DNA of 63,846 nt from an uncultured Clostridium sp. (GCA_900547475.1 URGW01000020.1:1-63846), one strand, 5' to 3'; shown: positions 52,031 through 61,716, numbered from the stretch's first letter. Numbers and translations: made by a program. Notes: a model not told the origin generated them from the sequence alone.

Positions 52031-52062
52031 TAAAAAGGAAGCACATATATGCTTCCTTTTTA
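52031..52062 (-). terminator. Terminator of deoC
   Basis: AAAAAGGAAGCA/TGCTTCCTTTTT stem with a six-base loop, a few bases after the deoC stop. Confidence 0.92.
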
Positions 52063-52073
52063 TTATATTTATT

Positions 52074-52748
52074 TTAATAATTTGAATTTGATTTTATTCC
52101 TTCACAAATAGCAATTGAAGCTGATGCTCCTATTCTAGTTGCTCCATTCTCAATCATGGCTAAAGCATCTTCTCTGCTTCTAACTCCACCTGATGCTTTT
52201 ACTCCCATATCTGGTCCAACAGTTTCTCTCATTAATTTAATATCATCTGCTGTTGCTCCACCAGTTGAGAATCCAGTTGATGTCTTAACAAAGTCAGCAC
52301 CAGCTTCCTTTGATAATTGGCAAGCTATAACTTTTTCCTCATCTGTTAAAAGACAAGTTTCTATTATTACTTTTGTTAAAGCCTTACCTTTAGCTGCTTC
52401 AACAACTGCTTTTATATCATTTTTAACGTACTCTAAGTCTCTTTCTTTTAACTTGCCTACATTAATAACCATATCAACTTCTGTAGCACCTTTTTCAATA
52501 ACATCTTTTGTTTCAAAGGCTTTAACTTCTGTAGTAGTTGCTCCTAAAGGAAATCCTATTACAGTACAAACTTCAACATCAGTTCCTTCTAATGCAGTAG
52601 CTGCAACTGGAACCATTGATGGATTTATGCAAACTGAAGCAAAGTTATATTCTATAGCTTCTTTACAAAGTTTTAAAACTTCCTTTTCAGTTGCTTCCGG
52701 TTTTAATATTGTGTGGTCAATCATTTTAGCTATTTGTGCCTTATCCAT
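52074..52748 (-). CDS. deoC: Deoxyribose-phosphate aldolase
   Basis: Splits 2-deoxyribose-5-phosphate into glyceraldehyde-3-phosphate and acetaldehyde. TIM barrel of 224 aa. IDHTILKPEAT at the N-terminus, EVDMVINVGKLK near 93, the Schiff-base lysine in DFVKTSTGFSTGGAT near 153, and VKASGGVRSREDALAMIENGATRIG. RBS GGAGGTATTATA. Single gene behind a TATAAT box; no other deo genes adjoin. Confidence 0.97.
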   Translation of the reverse strand: MDKAQIAKMIDHTILKPEATEKEVLKLCKEAIEYNFASVCINPSMVPVAATALEGTDVEVCTVIGFPLGATTTEVKAFETKDVIEKGATEVDMVINVGKLKERDLEYVKNDIKAVVEAAKGKALTKVIIETCLLTDEEKVIACQLSKEAGADFVKTSTGFSTGGATADDIKLMRETVGPDMGVKASGGVRSREDALAMIENGATRIGASASIAICEGIKSNSNY

Positions 52749-52869
52749 TATAATACCTCCATTTATTTTGAAATTTTTCTTAAGTAGCCCTTATCTATTA
52801 TAATTGATGTATGATTTATTTAAAAGATTTTTCTAGGCTATTTTATAATATTATTTCCTCACTCTTTAT

Positions 52870-53916
52870 TTAAAACAATTTTAACTGTTCTACTTTTTCT
52901 TCCTTTATACTAGATACAGTAATTCCAATTAACCTTATAGGTTCTATAAAACTTTCATCTTTAACAATTTCCTCTACCACCTTATAGATAGTTATAAAAT
53001 CATTAGTATAATAGGTTAAACTTCTACTTCTAGTATGATTTTCAAAACTACTAGTTTTATATTTAAAAGTTATAGTTTTTATATATACATTCTTTCTTTT
53101 TAAATCTTCACTTAATTCTAAACAAAAACTTTTTACATAAGAAAGAATTTCTTCAATATCTTCAGTATCAAACTTTAATGTATTTTCTCTACTATAAGAT
53201 TTTCTATCTCTATTAACTGTAACTTCTCTATTGTCAATTCCTCGTATTCTTTCATATATGTCTATTCCATACTTTCCAAAATACTCAATAAAGAATTCCT
53301 TTGATAATTCATATAAGTCCTCTATCTTAAACATTCCCATGTTATTTAACTTTCTAACAGACTTTTCACCCAAACCATAAATTTTAGATATTGGTAATGG
53401 ATTTAATATATCTGGAATCATATTCTCTGTTATTATCATTATTCCATTTGGTTTATTCCAATCAGATGCTAACTTTGCTAAAAATTTATTATAAGATATA
53501 CCAATAGATAAAGTTAAACCTACTTCTTCACGAACTCTCTTTTTTATATAATTAGCAGCTTCTAAGCCATCGTTAAACCTTCCTTCACTTAAATCTAAAT
53601 AAGCCTCATCTATTGAAAGTGGCTCAATAATTGGAGTTACTTCCCTAAAAATTCCAAATATTCTATTGGAAATTTCCTTATATCTATAATATCTTACTTT
53701 TAAATATATACCATGTGGACAAAGCCTTTGTGCTATAAAAATAGGCATTGCCGATCTAACCCCAAACTTTCTAGCTTCATAAGAGCAAGTGGATACAACA
53801 CCTCTTTCACTAACTCCACCAACTATTACAGGTTTGCCCTTAAATTTTGGATTGTCTGCTTGTTCAACTGATGCAAAAAACGCATCCATATCCACATGCA
53901 AAATTATTTTTTTCAT
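52870..53916 (-). CDS. dinB: DNA polymerase IV
   Basis: Y-family translesion polymerase, 348 aa. HVDMDAFFASVEQ (metal-binding Asp near residue 8), YEARKFGVRSAMP and LSIDEAYLDLS (catalytic Asp/Glu near 104). The little-finger domain lies after residue 240. The C-terminus KVEQLKLF contains a QLKLF clamp-binding motif. RBS AGGTGAAATA. Nine bases after the DUF4003 gene. Confidence 0.96.
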   Translation of the reverse strand: MKKIILHVDMDAFFASVEQADNPKFKGKPVIVGGVSERGVVSTCSYEARKFGVRSAMPIFIAQRLCPHGIYLKVRYYRYKEISNRIFGIFREVTPIIEPLSIDEAYLDLSEGRFNDGLEAANYIKKRVREEVGLTLSIGISYNKFLAKLASDWNKPNGIMIITENMIPDILNPLPISKIYGLGEKSVRKLNNMGMFKIEDLYELSKEFFIEYFGKYGIDIYERIRGIDNREVTVNRDRKSYSRENTLKFDTEDIEEILSYVKSFCLELSEDLKRKNVYIKTITFKYKTSSFENHTRSRSLTYYTNDFITIYKVVEEIVKDESFIEPIRLIGITVSSIKEEKVEQLKLF

Positions 53917-53924
53917 TATTTCAC

Positions 53925-54872
53925 CTAGTATAATACTTCCTCAAAAATACCTTTATTTTTACTATTAATAAAAGATAATACCCCTTGTGCTAATAATTCA
54001 TCAATATATCTTTTCTTATCAGACATTGTACAAAAGGCTACAATCACTATAGCAATTATGGTTCTAAAACCTTTATCTATATAATATTCATATTCTCCCT
54101 CTTCATCACATAAATATTCAATAACACCTTCAACTATATCCACATTTCTTCTTGGATTGTAATTTGCAATAACTCCAATCAACGGTAAAAACTGATTTGC
54201 TATTTTTATATTTCTCTTTTCAAGATATAACATAAATTCCATAGTTCTATACATTTCACCTGATGAACCATTTAAAATAATTGAATTAGCTAAACCTTGT
54301 ACACCGTTTTTTGATCTTATATTTGAGTTTGCAATATGATCAAATATATTTTCTATAAAATCATCTACAGTATCTGCTTGAACATTATTAATGACCAATA
54401 AAGTACAAAGTAAATAATCATCCTCATTAGTTATATCATTATACTTTTCCTTAAGAATTATATATAACTCTTTTATCTTTTTTATTATATCTCTCTTCTC
54501 TTTATATCTACAATATTTACTTATTGTAAAGGCTGTTAAGGCTAAATATGAACCTGACAAAAATCCTTCTTCCTCTAATATTTCCATGGTTTCATACATA
54601 TCTTCTATTAACTCTTCTTCATTATCAACTGTTGCTATTAACAATGAAAGTATATTTAGCGTATCTCCTCTAAATGGAGACATCCTTGTTGTTGCTGATT
54701 TAATATCTTTTCTAATTTCTTTAATTCTTTCAAATGGTATTTCCTTTTCATAATGTGAAAAAATTAATGATGCAAAGTGATTTATTATATCACCATCATT
54801 CCTTAGCTCTTCCTTTGCAATCCTATAGTTATCAATTGTTATTTGTATTCTGTCAACCAGAAACTTATCCAT
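53925..54872 (-). CDS. DUF4003 family protein
   Basis: 315 aa, soluble and helical; the family block RMSPFRGDTLNILSLLIATV lies near residue 88. Function unknown. Shares an operon with dinB (nine-base gap), so co-expression with translesion synthesis is possible, though this may be only proximity. RBS GGGGAGAGGG. Confidence 0.8.
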   Translation of the reverse strand: MDKFLVDRIQITIDNYRIAKEELRNDGDIINHFASLIFSHYEKEIPFERIKEIRKDIKSATTRMSPFRGDTLNILSLLIATVDNEEELIEDMYETMEILEEEGFLSGSYLALTAFTISKYCRYKEKRDIIKKIKELYIILKEKYNDITNEDDYLLCTLLVINNVQADTVDDFIENIFDHIANSNIRSKNGVQGLANSIILNGSSGEMYRTMEFMLYLEKRNIKIANQFLPLIGVIANYNPRRNVDIVEGVIEYLCDEEGEYEYYIDKGFRTIIAIVIVAFCTMSDKKRYIDELLAQGVLSFINSKNKGIFEEVLY

Positions 54873-54988
54873 TTTTCCCTCTCCCCATAAATTAAAAAAA
54901 GTAATCTTATCTTCTATGAATCTATATTATATACAATATAAACTTTTAATACTAATTAAAAATTCTTACACTATATTATACTACGAAT

Positions 54989-55074
54989 TTGTGTCATTTT
55001 AATAACATTTTATAATAAATAAATCTCTTATATCCTAGTATATAGTTGAGTTTTTTGTAATTTTTTGTTAATAT
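54989..55074 (+). promoter_or_regulatory. Two tandem promoters of the aspartate kinase gene
   Basis: P1: TTGTGT (54989-54994), 16 bases, TATAAT (55011-55016). P2: TTGAGT (55046-55051), 17 bases, TAATAT (55069-55074). The remaining leader is short and AT-rich; no lysine riboswitch fold is visible. Confidence 0.6.
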
Positions 55075-55123
55075 GATTTTTAAGGTTAATTTTTAACTGT
55101 TTTTACATTAAGGGGGCAAAAAA

Positions 55124-56431
55124 ATGAATACTATAGTAACAAAATTTGGAGGTAGTTCTCTCGCAGATTCTATCCAATTTAAAAAAGTAAAAAATATTAT
55201 TGAAGCAAATTATGATAGGAAATATGTTGTTCCATCTGCACCTGGAAAAAGATTTTCTAAGGACTTTAAAGTAACAGATTTACTTTATCTCTGTCATGCA
55301 CATGTAAAATCCGGTATTCCTTTAGATGATGTATTTAAATTAATATCAGATAGGTATCATACTATAGTTACTGAATTAAATTTAAATTTAGACTTAGATA
55401 ACTATCTAAACATAATAAAATCTGATATAGAAAATGGGGCAACTGCAGATTATACTGCTAGTAGAGGAGAATATCTTAATGGAATAATACTTGCAAACTA
55501 CTTAAATATTGATTTTATTGATGCAAAAGATGTAATTAAATTTAATAAATATGGAACTTTAAACATTAAAGAAACTTACGATCTACTTAAAGATAAGCTT
55601 TCTCAACATGAACGTGCAGTTATTCCTGGCTTTTATGGCTCTGATGAAAATGGAAAAATAGTAACTTTTTCTAGAGGTGGTTCTGATGTAACAGGTGCAT
55701 TAGTTGCTGCAAGTATAAATGCAACTCTTTATGAAAACTGGACTGATGTTTCTGGCTTTCTAATGGCAGATCCTAGAATAGTTAATAATCCTAAAAAAAT
55801 TAAAACTATAACTTATGGAGAACTTAGAGAATTATCATATATGGGAGCTTCTGTTTTACATGAAGATGCTGTTTTTCCTGTAAGAACTTCTGGAATTCCA
55901 ATTAACATTAGAAATACTAATGAACCTGAAGATGAAGGAACATTAATAGTAAAAAATGACACTAAACATGAAAATACTATTACCGGTGTTGCTGGAAAAC
56001 AAAACTTTACAGTTTTATCAATAGAAAAATCTATGATGAACTCTGAACTTGGATTTTGTAGAAAAGTTCTTACTGTTTTAGAACAACATGGTGTATCTTT
56101 TGAAAATATGCCATCTGGTATAGATAGTGTAAGTGTTGTTATCTCTGATTCTAACTTAAAAAATAAGACAGAAGTTATCGTTGATGAAATTAAACGTTCT
56201 TGCAATCCTGATTCTGTAGTTGTATATCCTAATATGGCTTTAATTGCTACTGTAGGAACAGGTATGGCTTATAGTAAAGGCGTTGCTGCTAGAATATTTA
56301 ACGCTCTTGCTGAGGCTGATATTAATATAAGAATGATTGATCAAGGTTCAAGTGAGATAAATGTATTAGTTGGTATTGAAAATGATGATTTTGAAAAAGG
56401 AATTAACGCTATTTATAATGCATTTAATTAA
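55124..56431 (+). CDS. Aspartate kinase
   Basis: 435 aa, first step of the aspartate family (lysine, threonine, methionine, diaminopimelate). Kinase domain with VTKFGGSSLAD, TFSRGGSDVTGALVAA and ENWTDVSGFLMADPRIV; two ACT domains at the C-terminus (about 305-365 and 375-435, GMAYSKGVAARIFNALAEADINIRMIDQGSSEINVLVG) for feedback control. Plus-strand single gene. RBS AAGGGGGC. No biosynthetic partners adjoin, and no riboswitch, so allosteric control is likely to dominate. Confidence 0.95.
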   Translation: MNTIVTKFGGSSLADSIQFKKVKNIIEANYDRKYVVPSAPGKRFSKDFKVTDLLYLCHAHVKSGIPLDDVFKLISDRYHTIVTELNLNLDLDNYLNIIKSDIENGATADYTASRGEYLNGIILANYLNIDFIDAKDVIKFNKYGTLNIKETYDLLKDKLSQHERAVIPGFYGSDENGKIVTFSRGGSDVTGALVAASINATLYENWTDVSGFLMADPRIVNNPKKIKTITYGELRELSYMGASVLHEDAVFPVRTSGIPINIRNTNEPEDEGTLIVKNDTKHENTITGVAGKQNFTVLSIEKSMMNSELGFCRKVLTVLEQHGVSFENMPSGIDSVSVVISDSNLKNKTEVIVDEIKRSCNPDSVVVYPNMALIATVGTGMAYSKGVAARIFNALAEADINIRMIDQGSSEINVLVGIENDDFEKGINAIYNAFN

Positions 56432-56460
56432 AAAGCTGGGAGTTTTTACTCCCAGCTTTT
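56431..56460. terminator. Bidirectional terminator between aspartate kinase and Spx-like gene
   Basis: Perfect stem AAAAGCTGGGAG/CTCCCAGCTTTT with a six-base loop. The right arm (56449-56460) is part of the coding sequence for the last residues KSWE of the convergent gene, and the left arm follows the kinase stop. Confidence 0.93.
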
Positions 56461-56784
56461 CCATATTTCAGGTTGATTTCCAACTGTAGCTTCTTTACCA
56501 TTTCTAACAATTGGTGTAGCATATAATGATGGATTTTTTAAAAGCATATCTTCTCTTGTTTCTGCCCCTCTTATTTTATCCATATTTAGCTTTTTATAAT
56601 CTTTTGAATTTTTATTTATTAAGTTTTCTAACCCTACTGCTTTTTTAACGCTTTGAAGCTCACCTTTGCTTAATGATTTTTCTTTTAAGTCTATAAATTG
56701 ATATTGTATTCTTCTTTCTTTGAAAAATCTCTCTGCTTTTTTAGTATCATTACATTTTTTTGTTCCAAATATTTGTATATTCAT
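56446..56784 (-). CDS. Spx/ArsC/YffB family thioredoxin-fold protein
   Basis: 112 aa. N-terminal IQIFGTKKCNDTKKAERFF has a single Cys (Cys11) where Spx has CxxC and arsenate reductase CxxS; TPIVRNGKEATVG near 92 is the usual loop with Arg. The start is the inner ATG, six bases behind AAAGGA. No ars genes nearby, so a regulatory or thiol-reductase role is more likely than arsenate reduction. Confidence 0.9.
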   Translation of the reverse strand: MNIQIFGTKKCNDTKKAERFFKERRIQYQFIDLKEKSLSKGELQSVKKAVGLENLINKNSKDYKKLNMDKIRGAETREDMLLKNPSLYATPIVRNGKEATVGNQPEIWKSWE

Positions 56785-56842
56785 TTTTGTTCCTTTCATA
56801 CTTTAAATAATGATTATTATACCATAAATAAAAATTCAAACC

Positions 56843-58021
56843 CTAATTAATTTCTATTTTTGTGTCAAATTCAAAAGTTTTGGGATGTTTTGAATTTTCA
56901 TGTATCTCCGGGTTATTGCACTCTTCCGTACACTCCTGATTTAATACTGTATAATCCTTTATTTTAACTTTTAAAGCTTCAAATTTATCATTTAAATTTC
57001 TTTCAAACGTAATATACATTGTTCCTGGAACTTCATCACCTTTAGCAACATATGAATTAATACTTCTATTGTAATCAATATTATCTAATCCTAAGATTAT
57101 TCCTTCATGTTGCTGAAGCTCTTTACCTCCATTATCAGTATTATTAATTTTTTGACTTTCTTCTTTTAATGGTACAATTTTAACTTTTATATAAAAGGGA
57201 TTTTTAATTATTTTTTCAAGTTTGAAGCCTTCCTTAACCTCATTTACCTCTACAACTTCTTCTAACGATTTATCTATAGTAATCGGTATATTAAAACTCC
57301 AATTTCCTTCAACTTTAAATTTATTTTCTTCATAATAAATTAAATTATCTTTATCATCTTTTTCTCTTGGAAAACATACAAAATTTATATTTATATTTGC
57401 ATCAAAGCTTTCTGGTTTTGAACCATCCTCCAAAGTTGGTACTTCATATTTTACTATTCCAATAAAAGTATTATCGTCAATTATCATACCATTCAAATGA
57501 TTTGAACTAATAAGTTCTTGTGTTGAATTATTTATGCTAGCTCTTTGCTCTAACCACATCCAATCTATTTCCTTAGTTTCATACTCATTTACTCCACTAC
57601 TCTCTACTAAGTAGCTCTTAGTTTTATACGGAAATACTTCTTCACTCTCAACTTTATAAGATATATAAACATTCTCACTATCATATACAATTTCTTGCAT
57701 TGTTATTTTTATACCATTATCTTCCGAAGTTACCCCTAATGTATCTACATATTGTGATAAACTATTTTGTGGCTTTTCTGGAATTTCACTTTTATTATGC
57801 TCAAGAAAACTAAAAATTTCCTTTAATAGTGGTATATTTTTTGCAAAGGTCGGAGTGCACATTCCTATAGACACTATTATAGCTAGTCCAGCTACAATAC
57901 CACCAATAACCTTTTTTCTATTATTTCTTTTTTGTTCATTTACTATTCTTTCTATTCCCATATCTATAGCTTCATCAATGTTATTAGGTATTTCTATATT
58001 ATTAAAATTTTCATTAATCAT
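56843..58021 (-). CDS. Membrane-anchored anti-sigma factor (DUF4179/DUF5643-like)
   Basis: 392 aa, single-pass protein with the sigma-binding part inside and sensor outside. The cytoplasmic N-terminus (1-36) is short and charged, one helix spans about 38-57 (VIGGIVAGLAIIVSIGMC), and the extracytoplasmic DUF4179 domain starts around 70. It overlaps the sigma gene by eight bases (ATGATTAA) and has AGGAGGAG, so the two are made together. Signal unknown. Confidence 0.9.
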   Translation of the reverse strand: MINENFNNIEIPNNIDEAIDMGIERIVNEQKRNNRKKVIGGIVAGLAIIVSIGMCTPTFAKNIPLLKEIFSFLEHNKSEIPEKPQNSLSQYVDTLGVTSEDNGIKITMQEIVYDSENVYISYKVESEEVFPYKTKSYLVESSGVNEYETKEIDWMWLEQRASINNSTQELISSNHLNGMIIDDNTFIGIVKYEVPTLEDGSKPESFDANININFVCFPREKDDKDNLIYYEENKFKVEGNWSFNIPITIDKSLEEVVEVNEVKEGFKLEKIIKNPFYIKVKIVPLKEESQKINNTDNGGKELQQHEGIILGLDNIDYNRSINSYVAKGDEVPGTMYITFERNLNDKFEALKVKIKDYTVLNQECTEECNNPEIHENSKHPKTFEFDTKIEIN

Positions 58022-58592
58022 TTAAATACTCCTCCTTTAAAATATTTTTCAATGCGCTTCTTGCCCTACTTAAACGTGTTTTAACAGTATTAACTGGAAT
58101 ATTTAAAATGTTGCTTATCTCATCTATAGTCATATCATTAAAATATTTCATAATCACAATAATTTTATAATCATTCTTTAACATTTCAATAGCATTATAT
58201 AAATCTATTTTTTCCTCAATATTAATAAAGCTTTTTCCCTCTTCTAATGGATTATTATCATCTAAATATACAATCTTACTATCTTGCTTTAACATAGAAA
58301 TCGCTATATTTATTAATATTCTAGTTATCCACGTTTTAAAATACTTAGGATTACGTAAAGTCTTTATACTCTTAAATCCCTTATAAGTACACTCTTGCAA
58401 TACATCTAATGCTTTATTACTGTCATTTACATATACATAAGCCATTTTGTATAAATATTCCTTATTATTTTTAATTACTTGTGCATAAGCTTCACAATTT
58501 CCATGAATTGCACTTTTAATTAGTTCTTCTTCCGAAAGGCTCTTTAATCTAGATTTTAGAGTCTTTCTTTTAAAGATTAATATGTTTTCCAT
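58014..58592 (-). CDS. ECF-type RNA polymerase sigma factor
   Basis: 192 aa. Region 2 near residues 25-95 (AYVYVNDSNKALDVLQECTYKGFKSIKTL), region 4 HTH near 140-185 (MTIDEISNILNIPVNTVKTRLSRARSALK). No region 1 or 3, hence ECF type. The ATG at 58592 follows AAGGAG; a longer frame to 58646 has no RBS. Its own candidate promoter carries TGAAACC, typical of ECF autoregulation. Confidence 0.93.
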   Translation of the reverse strand: MENILIFKRKTLKSRLKSLSEEELIKSAIHGNCEAYAQVIKNNKEYLYKMAYVYVNDSNKALDVLQECTYKGFKSIKTLRNPKYFKTWITRILINIAISMLKQDSKIVYLDDNNPLEEGKSFINIEEKIDLYNAIEMLKNDYKIIVIMKYFNDMTIDEISNILNIPVNTVKTRLSRARSALKNILKEEYLND

Positions 58593-58646
58593 AAATTTCT
58601 CCTTATTTATTATTATATAAATATTATTAGCTAACACTTTATACAT

Positions 58647-58680
58647 TAATTAGAGTAATTAACCCCTAATTAGGTTTCAC
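58647..58680 (-). promoter_or_regulatory. Candidate autoregulated ECF promoter with three TAATTA repeats
   Basis: Minus strand TGAAACC (plus 58673-58679) is the classic ECF -35. Downstream, TAATTA occurs at 58667-58672, 58656-58661 and 58647-58652, spaced 11 and 9 bases. The first lies in the palindrome CCTAATTAGG. About 16 bases after TGAAAC the sequence is TACT. Confidence 0.5.
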
Positions 58681-58794
58681 TAAATTTTAATTTTTGTAAT
58701 AAATATTAAAATATTAAAAAAATATAATACTTTTGATATAAAAAAACTTCATACTCCTCATTTGAAAATTTGTTTTTAGTCTTAGATAACCAAA

Positions 58795-58835
58795 AGAGCC
58801 TCATACGAAATCATTATAATTTCTTATGAGACTCT
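58795..58835 (-). terminator. Long imperfect hairpin after the ABC transporter operon
   Basis: AGAG-CTCATA-GAAAT pairs with ATTTC-TATGAG-CTCT around two single mismatches. TTTTGG follows on the minus strand. It sits about 120 bases after the ATPase stop and upstream of the sigma factor promoter. Confidence 0.7.
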
Positions 58836-58957
58836 ACTTGTCAAAATTTTTTATAGTTAACTATGATAATATTATAACTTATCAAACATAAAACAACAAT
58901 TTTATCAACTGAATAAATTGGGAGTTTTATATTGCAATTTCTAAAACTTAAAGTATT

Positions 58958-59848
58958 TTATCTAATATCATTTATTTCATACATCTTCATCATATATAAA
59001 TAAGCATCTTCTAGTGTTACTTCTGCTCTTATACAATATATTCTAGGCTTTTCTTCTGATATAATTTTAGTCATTATCTTACCATTTACATATTGCTTAT
59101 ACGATATTGTTGCATATCTAGATAATTCTAATATTTCTTTCTCATTTGTTATTAAACAATTCCATACATGATTCTCTGCATTCTTTAACAATTCACTTAT
59201 TTCTCCATTAAAGATTAAATTACCTTTTTGCATAATTCCTAATTTATTGCATGTTGAAGCTATATCTTCAATTACGTGTGTTGAAAAAATAACAGTTCTT
59301 GTTTCTCCAAGATCAACTAATAGATTCCTAATTTTTATTCTTTCTTCTGGGTCTAATCCTGTTGTAGGTTCATCTACAATTAGAATTGGTGGTTCATTTA
59401 ATAAAGCTTGAACTAGCCCAACTCTTCTTTTCATTCCACCAGAAAGTTGTTTATTCTTCTTATTCTGTTTATCTAGCAACCCTGTCTTTTCTAAATAATA
59501 ATCTATTCTATCGTTACATATGTTTTTGGGTATTCCTGACATTCTACCTAAATATTCAAGTGAATCTCTAACTGTCAAGCTTGGGTATACTTCTAACTCC
59601 TGAGGTAGATATCCAATTTGTTTCTGTATCATTTCATAATTATTTTTTTCTAAGTTAATTCCATTAATTAAAATATTTCCTTTTGATACTGGCAATATTG
59701 TTGTTAAAACTCTCATTAACGTAGTTTTCCCTGCTCCATTTTCTCCTAATAAGCCATATATTCCTTTTTCAATATTTAGGTTTAGATTATCTATAGCTTT
59801 AGTACCATTATTAAATTCTACAGTTAACCCTTTTATATTAATTGTCAT
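58958..59848 (-). CDS. ABC transporter ATP-binding protein (ABC-2/BcrA type)
   Basis: 296 aa ATPase. Walker A GENGAGKTT (35-43), signature LSGGMKRR near 138 and Walker B ILIVDEPTTGLDPEER, then the H-loop STHVIEDI. The C-terminal 80 residues form the extra domain of drug-export ATPases. Overlaps the second permease by 11 bases. RBS GAGGTGAAG. Confidence 0.94.
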   Translation of the reverse strand: MTINIKGLTVEFNNGTKAIDNLNLNIEKGIYGLLGENGAGKTTLMRVLTTILPVSKGNILINGINLEKNNYEMIQKQIGYLPQELEVYPSLTVRDSLEYLGRMSGIPKNICNDRIDYYLEKTGLLDKQNKKNKQLSGGMKRRVGLVQALLNEPPILIVDEPTTGLDPEERIKIRNLLVDLGETRTVIFSTHVIEDIASTCNKLGIMQKGNLIFNGEISELLKNAENHVWNCLITNEKEILELSRYATISYKQYVNGKIMTKIISEEKPRIYCIRAEVTLEDAYLYMMKMYEINDIR

Positions 59849-60512
59849 ATCTCTTCACCTCATTTTTATAATAAATTAAGCTGCTTTTAAATACAGTCAT
59901 TCCAAATAATACAATAATAGCTCCTATTAATTTTCCAATTACCCAACTATAATCTAAATCCTTAGTAAAGAACTCACAGAAAGCAAATATATTAGCACTT
60001 TTAAAAATATTCATTCCAATAGTTGAATTTAATAAGAACCAAATAAGTACAGCTATTCCTACACCAATACCAATTTTCTTTGTAATATTCACTAATACTA
60101 CAGTTAAATATCCGAAAAATGCGATACTTACTCCTGTTGCAATTAAAGTAATTATAAGCATTGATAAGTTATCCATTTTCCCTATATTATTATTGACTTT
60201 CATTAAATACAAACTATATTGAACTAATGCTAATAATTCTACAAATAACCAAGCTATAAAAAACCTTCTTTTTACTAGCCCTATTAAAAGGCCTTTAGAC
60301 TTTAACTTAATAACTTCATACCTTTTTTCTAAAATCTCTAAATAAAATAAATCTGAAAAGAAAAGAATAGACAAAAGTGAACTATATGGATCAATAACGC
60401 CTCCTATTTCATCAGCATATGCTAATGGAAAAATTATAGATAATAGCATTACATATATTATACAAATCCATAACTTATATTTACTAACTACAATTACTAA
60501 ATCCTGCTTCAT
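59838..60512 (-). CDS. ABC-2 type permease subunit (small)
   Basis: 224 aa with six predicted membrane helices and no large outside domain (IVVSKYKLWICIIYVMLLSIIFPLAYADEIGG at the start). The ATG overlaps the preceding stop in a TGATG junction, and AAGGAG lies nine bases upstream within the preceding gene. Partner of the larger permease and the ATPase. Substrate unknown. Confidence 0.85.
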   Translation of the reverse strand: MKQDLVIVVSKYKLWICIIYVMLLSIIFPLAYADEIGGVIDPYSSLLSILFFSDLFYLEILEKRYEVIKLKSKGLLIGLVKRRFFIAWLFVELLALVQYSLYLMKVNNNIGKMDNLSMLIITLIATGVSIAFFGYLTVVLVNITKKIGIGVGIAVLIWFLLNSTIGMNIFKSANIFAFCEFFTKDLDYSWVIGKLIGAIIVLFGMTVFKSSLIYYKNEVKRYDN

Positions 60513-61579
60513 CAAAAACGTCTCCTTTTCCAAACAACAGTTGCTATCATAAAAATAAGTATTGAAACTATTAATAATGATATTTGATTAATATACATTC
60601 CTAAAGATATTTTAGTTTCAAAAAATATTTCAGGGAATCTAATAAATATACTTAAAGGATGTGTCTTATAATGAATATTACCCTCTAATATTTCTGCACC
60701 TATATTAGAATAAAGAATATATAAAATCATAATAGGTATTGTTGGCAGTGGATTTTTAAATATAACTGTTACTAAACTATGAATTGCAAGTGCCATTACT
60801 ACACTTGGTAAAATAAATATTATTACATATTTAAAAATATCAAACATGGAAGAATTAAATCCCCACTTATATGCAATCTTCATAGCTAAAAAATTATAAA
60901 AAAGAGTTATCACAAATATTACTGGAATCATAGCTAAAAGCCCTGCTATAGCTTTCCCCCCAATATACTTTATAGATGATATGGATTTGGTATGAATCAA
61001 TTCATATATATCTCTTTTACAATCCTTCATATATAATATTGGAAATAACGCTATCATAAAGAATATTAAGCATACTCCAAAATAATCTACAAACTTTTTA
61101 GAAAACCACTCAGTATAATTTTCTTCTCCTAGTTTTTCTCTAATATAATTATTTGCTTCTTCTATAGTTGCTTGTTTCATATTAGCATCATAAAAAGCAT
61201 ACTCTGCACTCTTATAGCCATAATTTTCATCTAAATATTTAGCAAAATCCTCTATACTAATTCCTCGTTTATACTCTTTAATTACCTCTTGAGCTTCATT
61301 AGGTTCTACATCTAATTCTTCAACTAAATTCTTATAAATTGTACTTAACGCCAGTTGTTCTTTTTCTTTATTATTTACAGGAATATATCCATTCATTATA
61401 TCTGCATCTGAAATGCTATTTTCATCTAAGGTAACAATTTGGCTGTCATTCTCAAAATATTGTACATTTAAATATTGACATAGATTTACATATACATAGC
61501 AACAGCATAGTATTAATCCAATATAATAAAAGGGTTGTTTTATTATATCTTTAATAGTCATTTTTATTATTCCTCTCAT
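60512..61579 (-). CDS. ABC-2 type permease subunit with large extracellular domain
   Basis: 355 aa. One helix near residues 14-34 is followed by about 115 extracytoplasmic residues rich in Glu/Asn/Tyr, then five helices near 165-350. This is the topology of antimicrobial-peptide-sensing or exporting ABC-2 permeases. The start is the ATG eight bases after GGAGG. First gene of the transporter operon, downstream of a terminator behind the histidine kinase. Confidence 0.85.
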   Translation of the reverse strand: MRGIIKMTIKDIIKQPFYYIGLILCCCYVYVNLCQYLNVQYFENDSQIVTLDENSISDADIMNGYIPVNNKEKEQLALSTIYKNLVEELDVEPNEAQEVIKEYKRGISIEDFAKYLDENYGYKSAEYAFYDANMKQATIEEANNYIREKLGEENYTEWFSKKFVDYFGVCLIFFMIALFPILYMKDCKRDIYELIHTKSISSIKYIGGKAIAGLLAMIPVIFVITLFYNFLAMKIAYKWGFNSSMFDIFKYVIIFILPSVVMALAIHSLVTVIFKNPLPTIPIMILYILYSNIGAEILEGNIHYKTHPLSIFIRFPEIFFETKISLGMYINQISLLIVSILIFMIATVVWKRRRF

Positions 61580-61716
61580 ATCCTTTGCCTCCATTCTTTA
61601 TTTTAAATTTTACCCTAAACTCCAAATCCCATTTATATATTTTGCCTTCACTACTTATCTTTAAGTTTATTTTAAATTCTAAATATCAAAAAAAAATCAA
61701 CTTTTGTAATTTTACA

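Noticed and set aside
54873..55123. Lysine riboswitch upstream of aspartate kinase
   Set aside because: The leader lacks the conserved lysine-aptamer boxes and is short and AT-rich.
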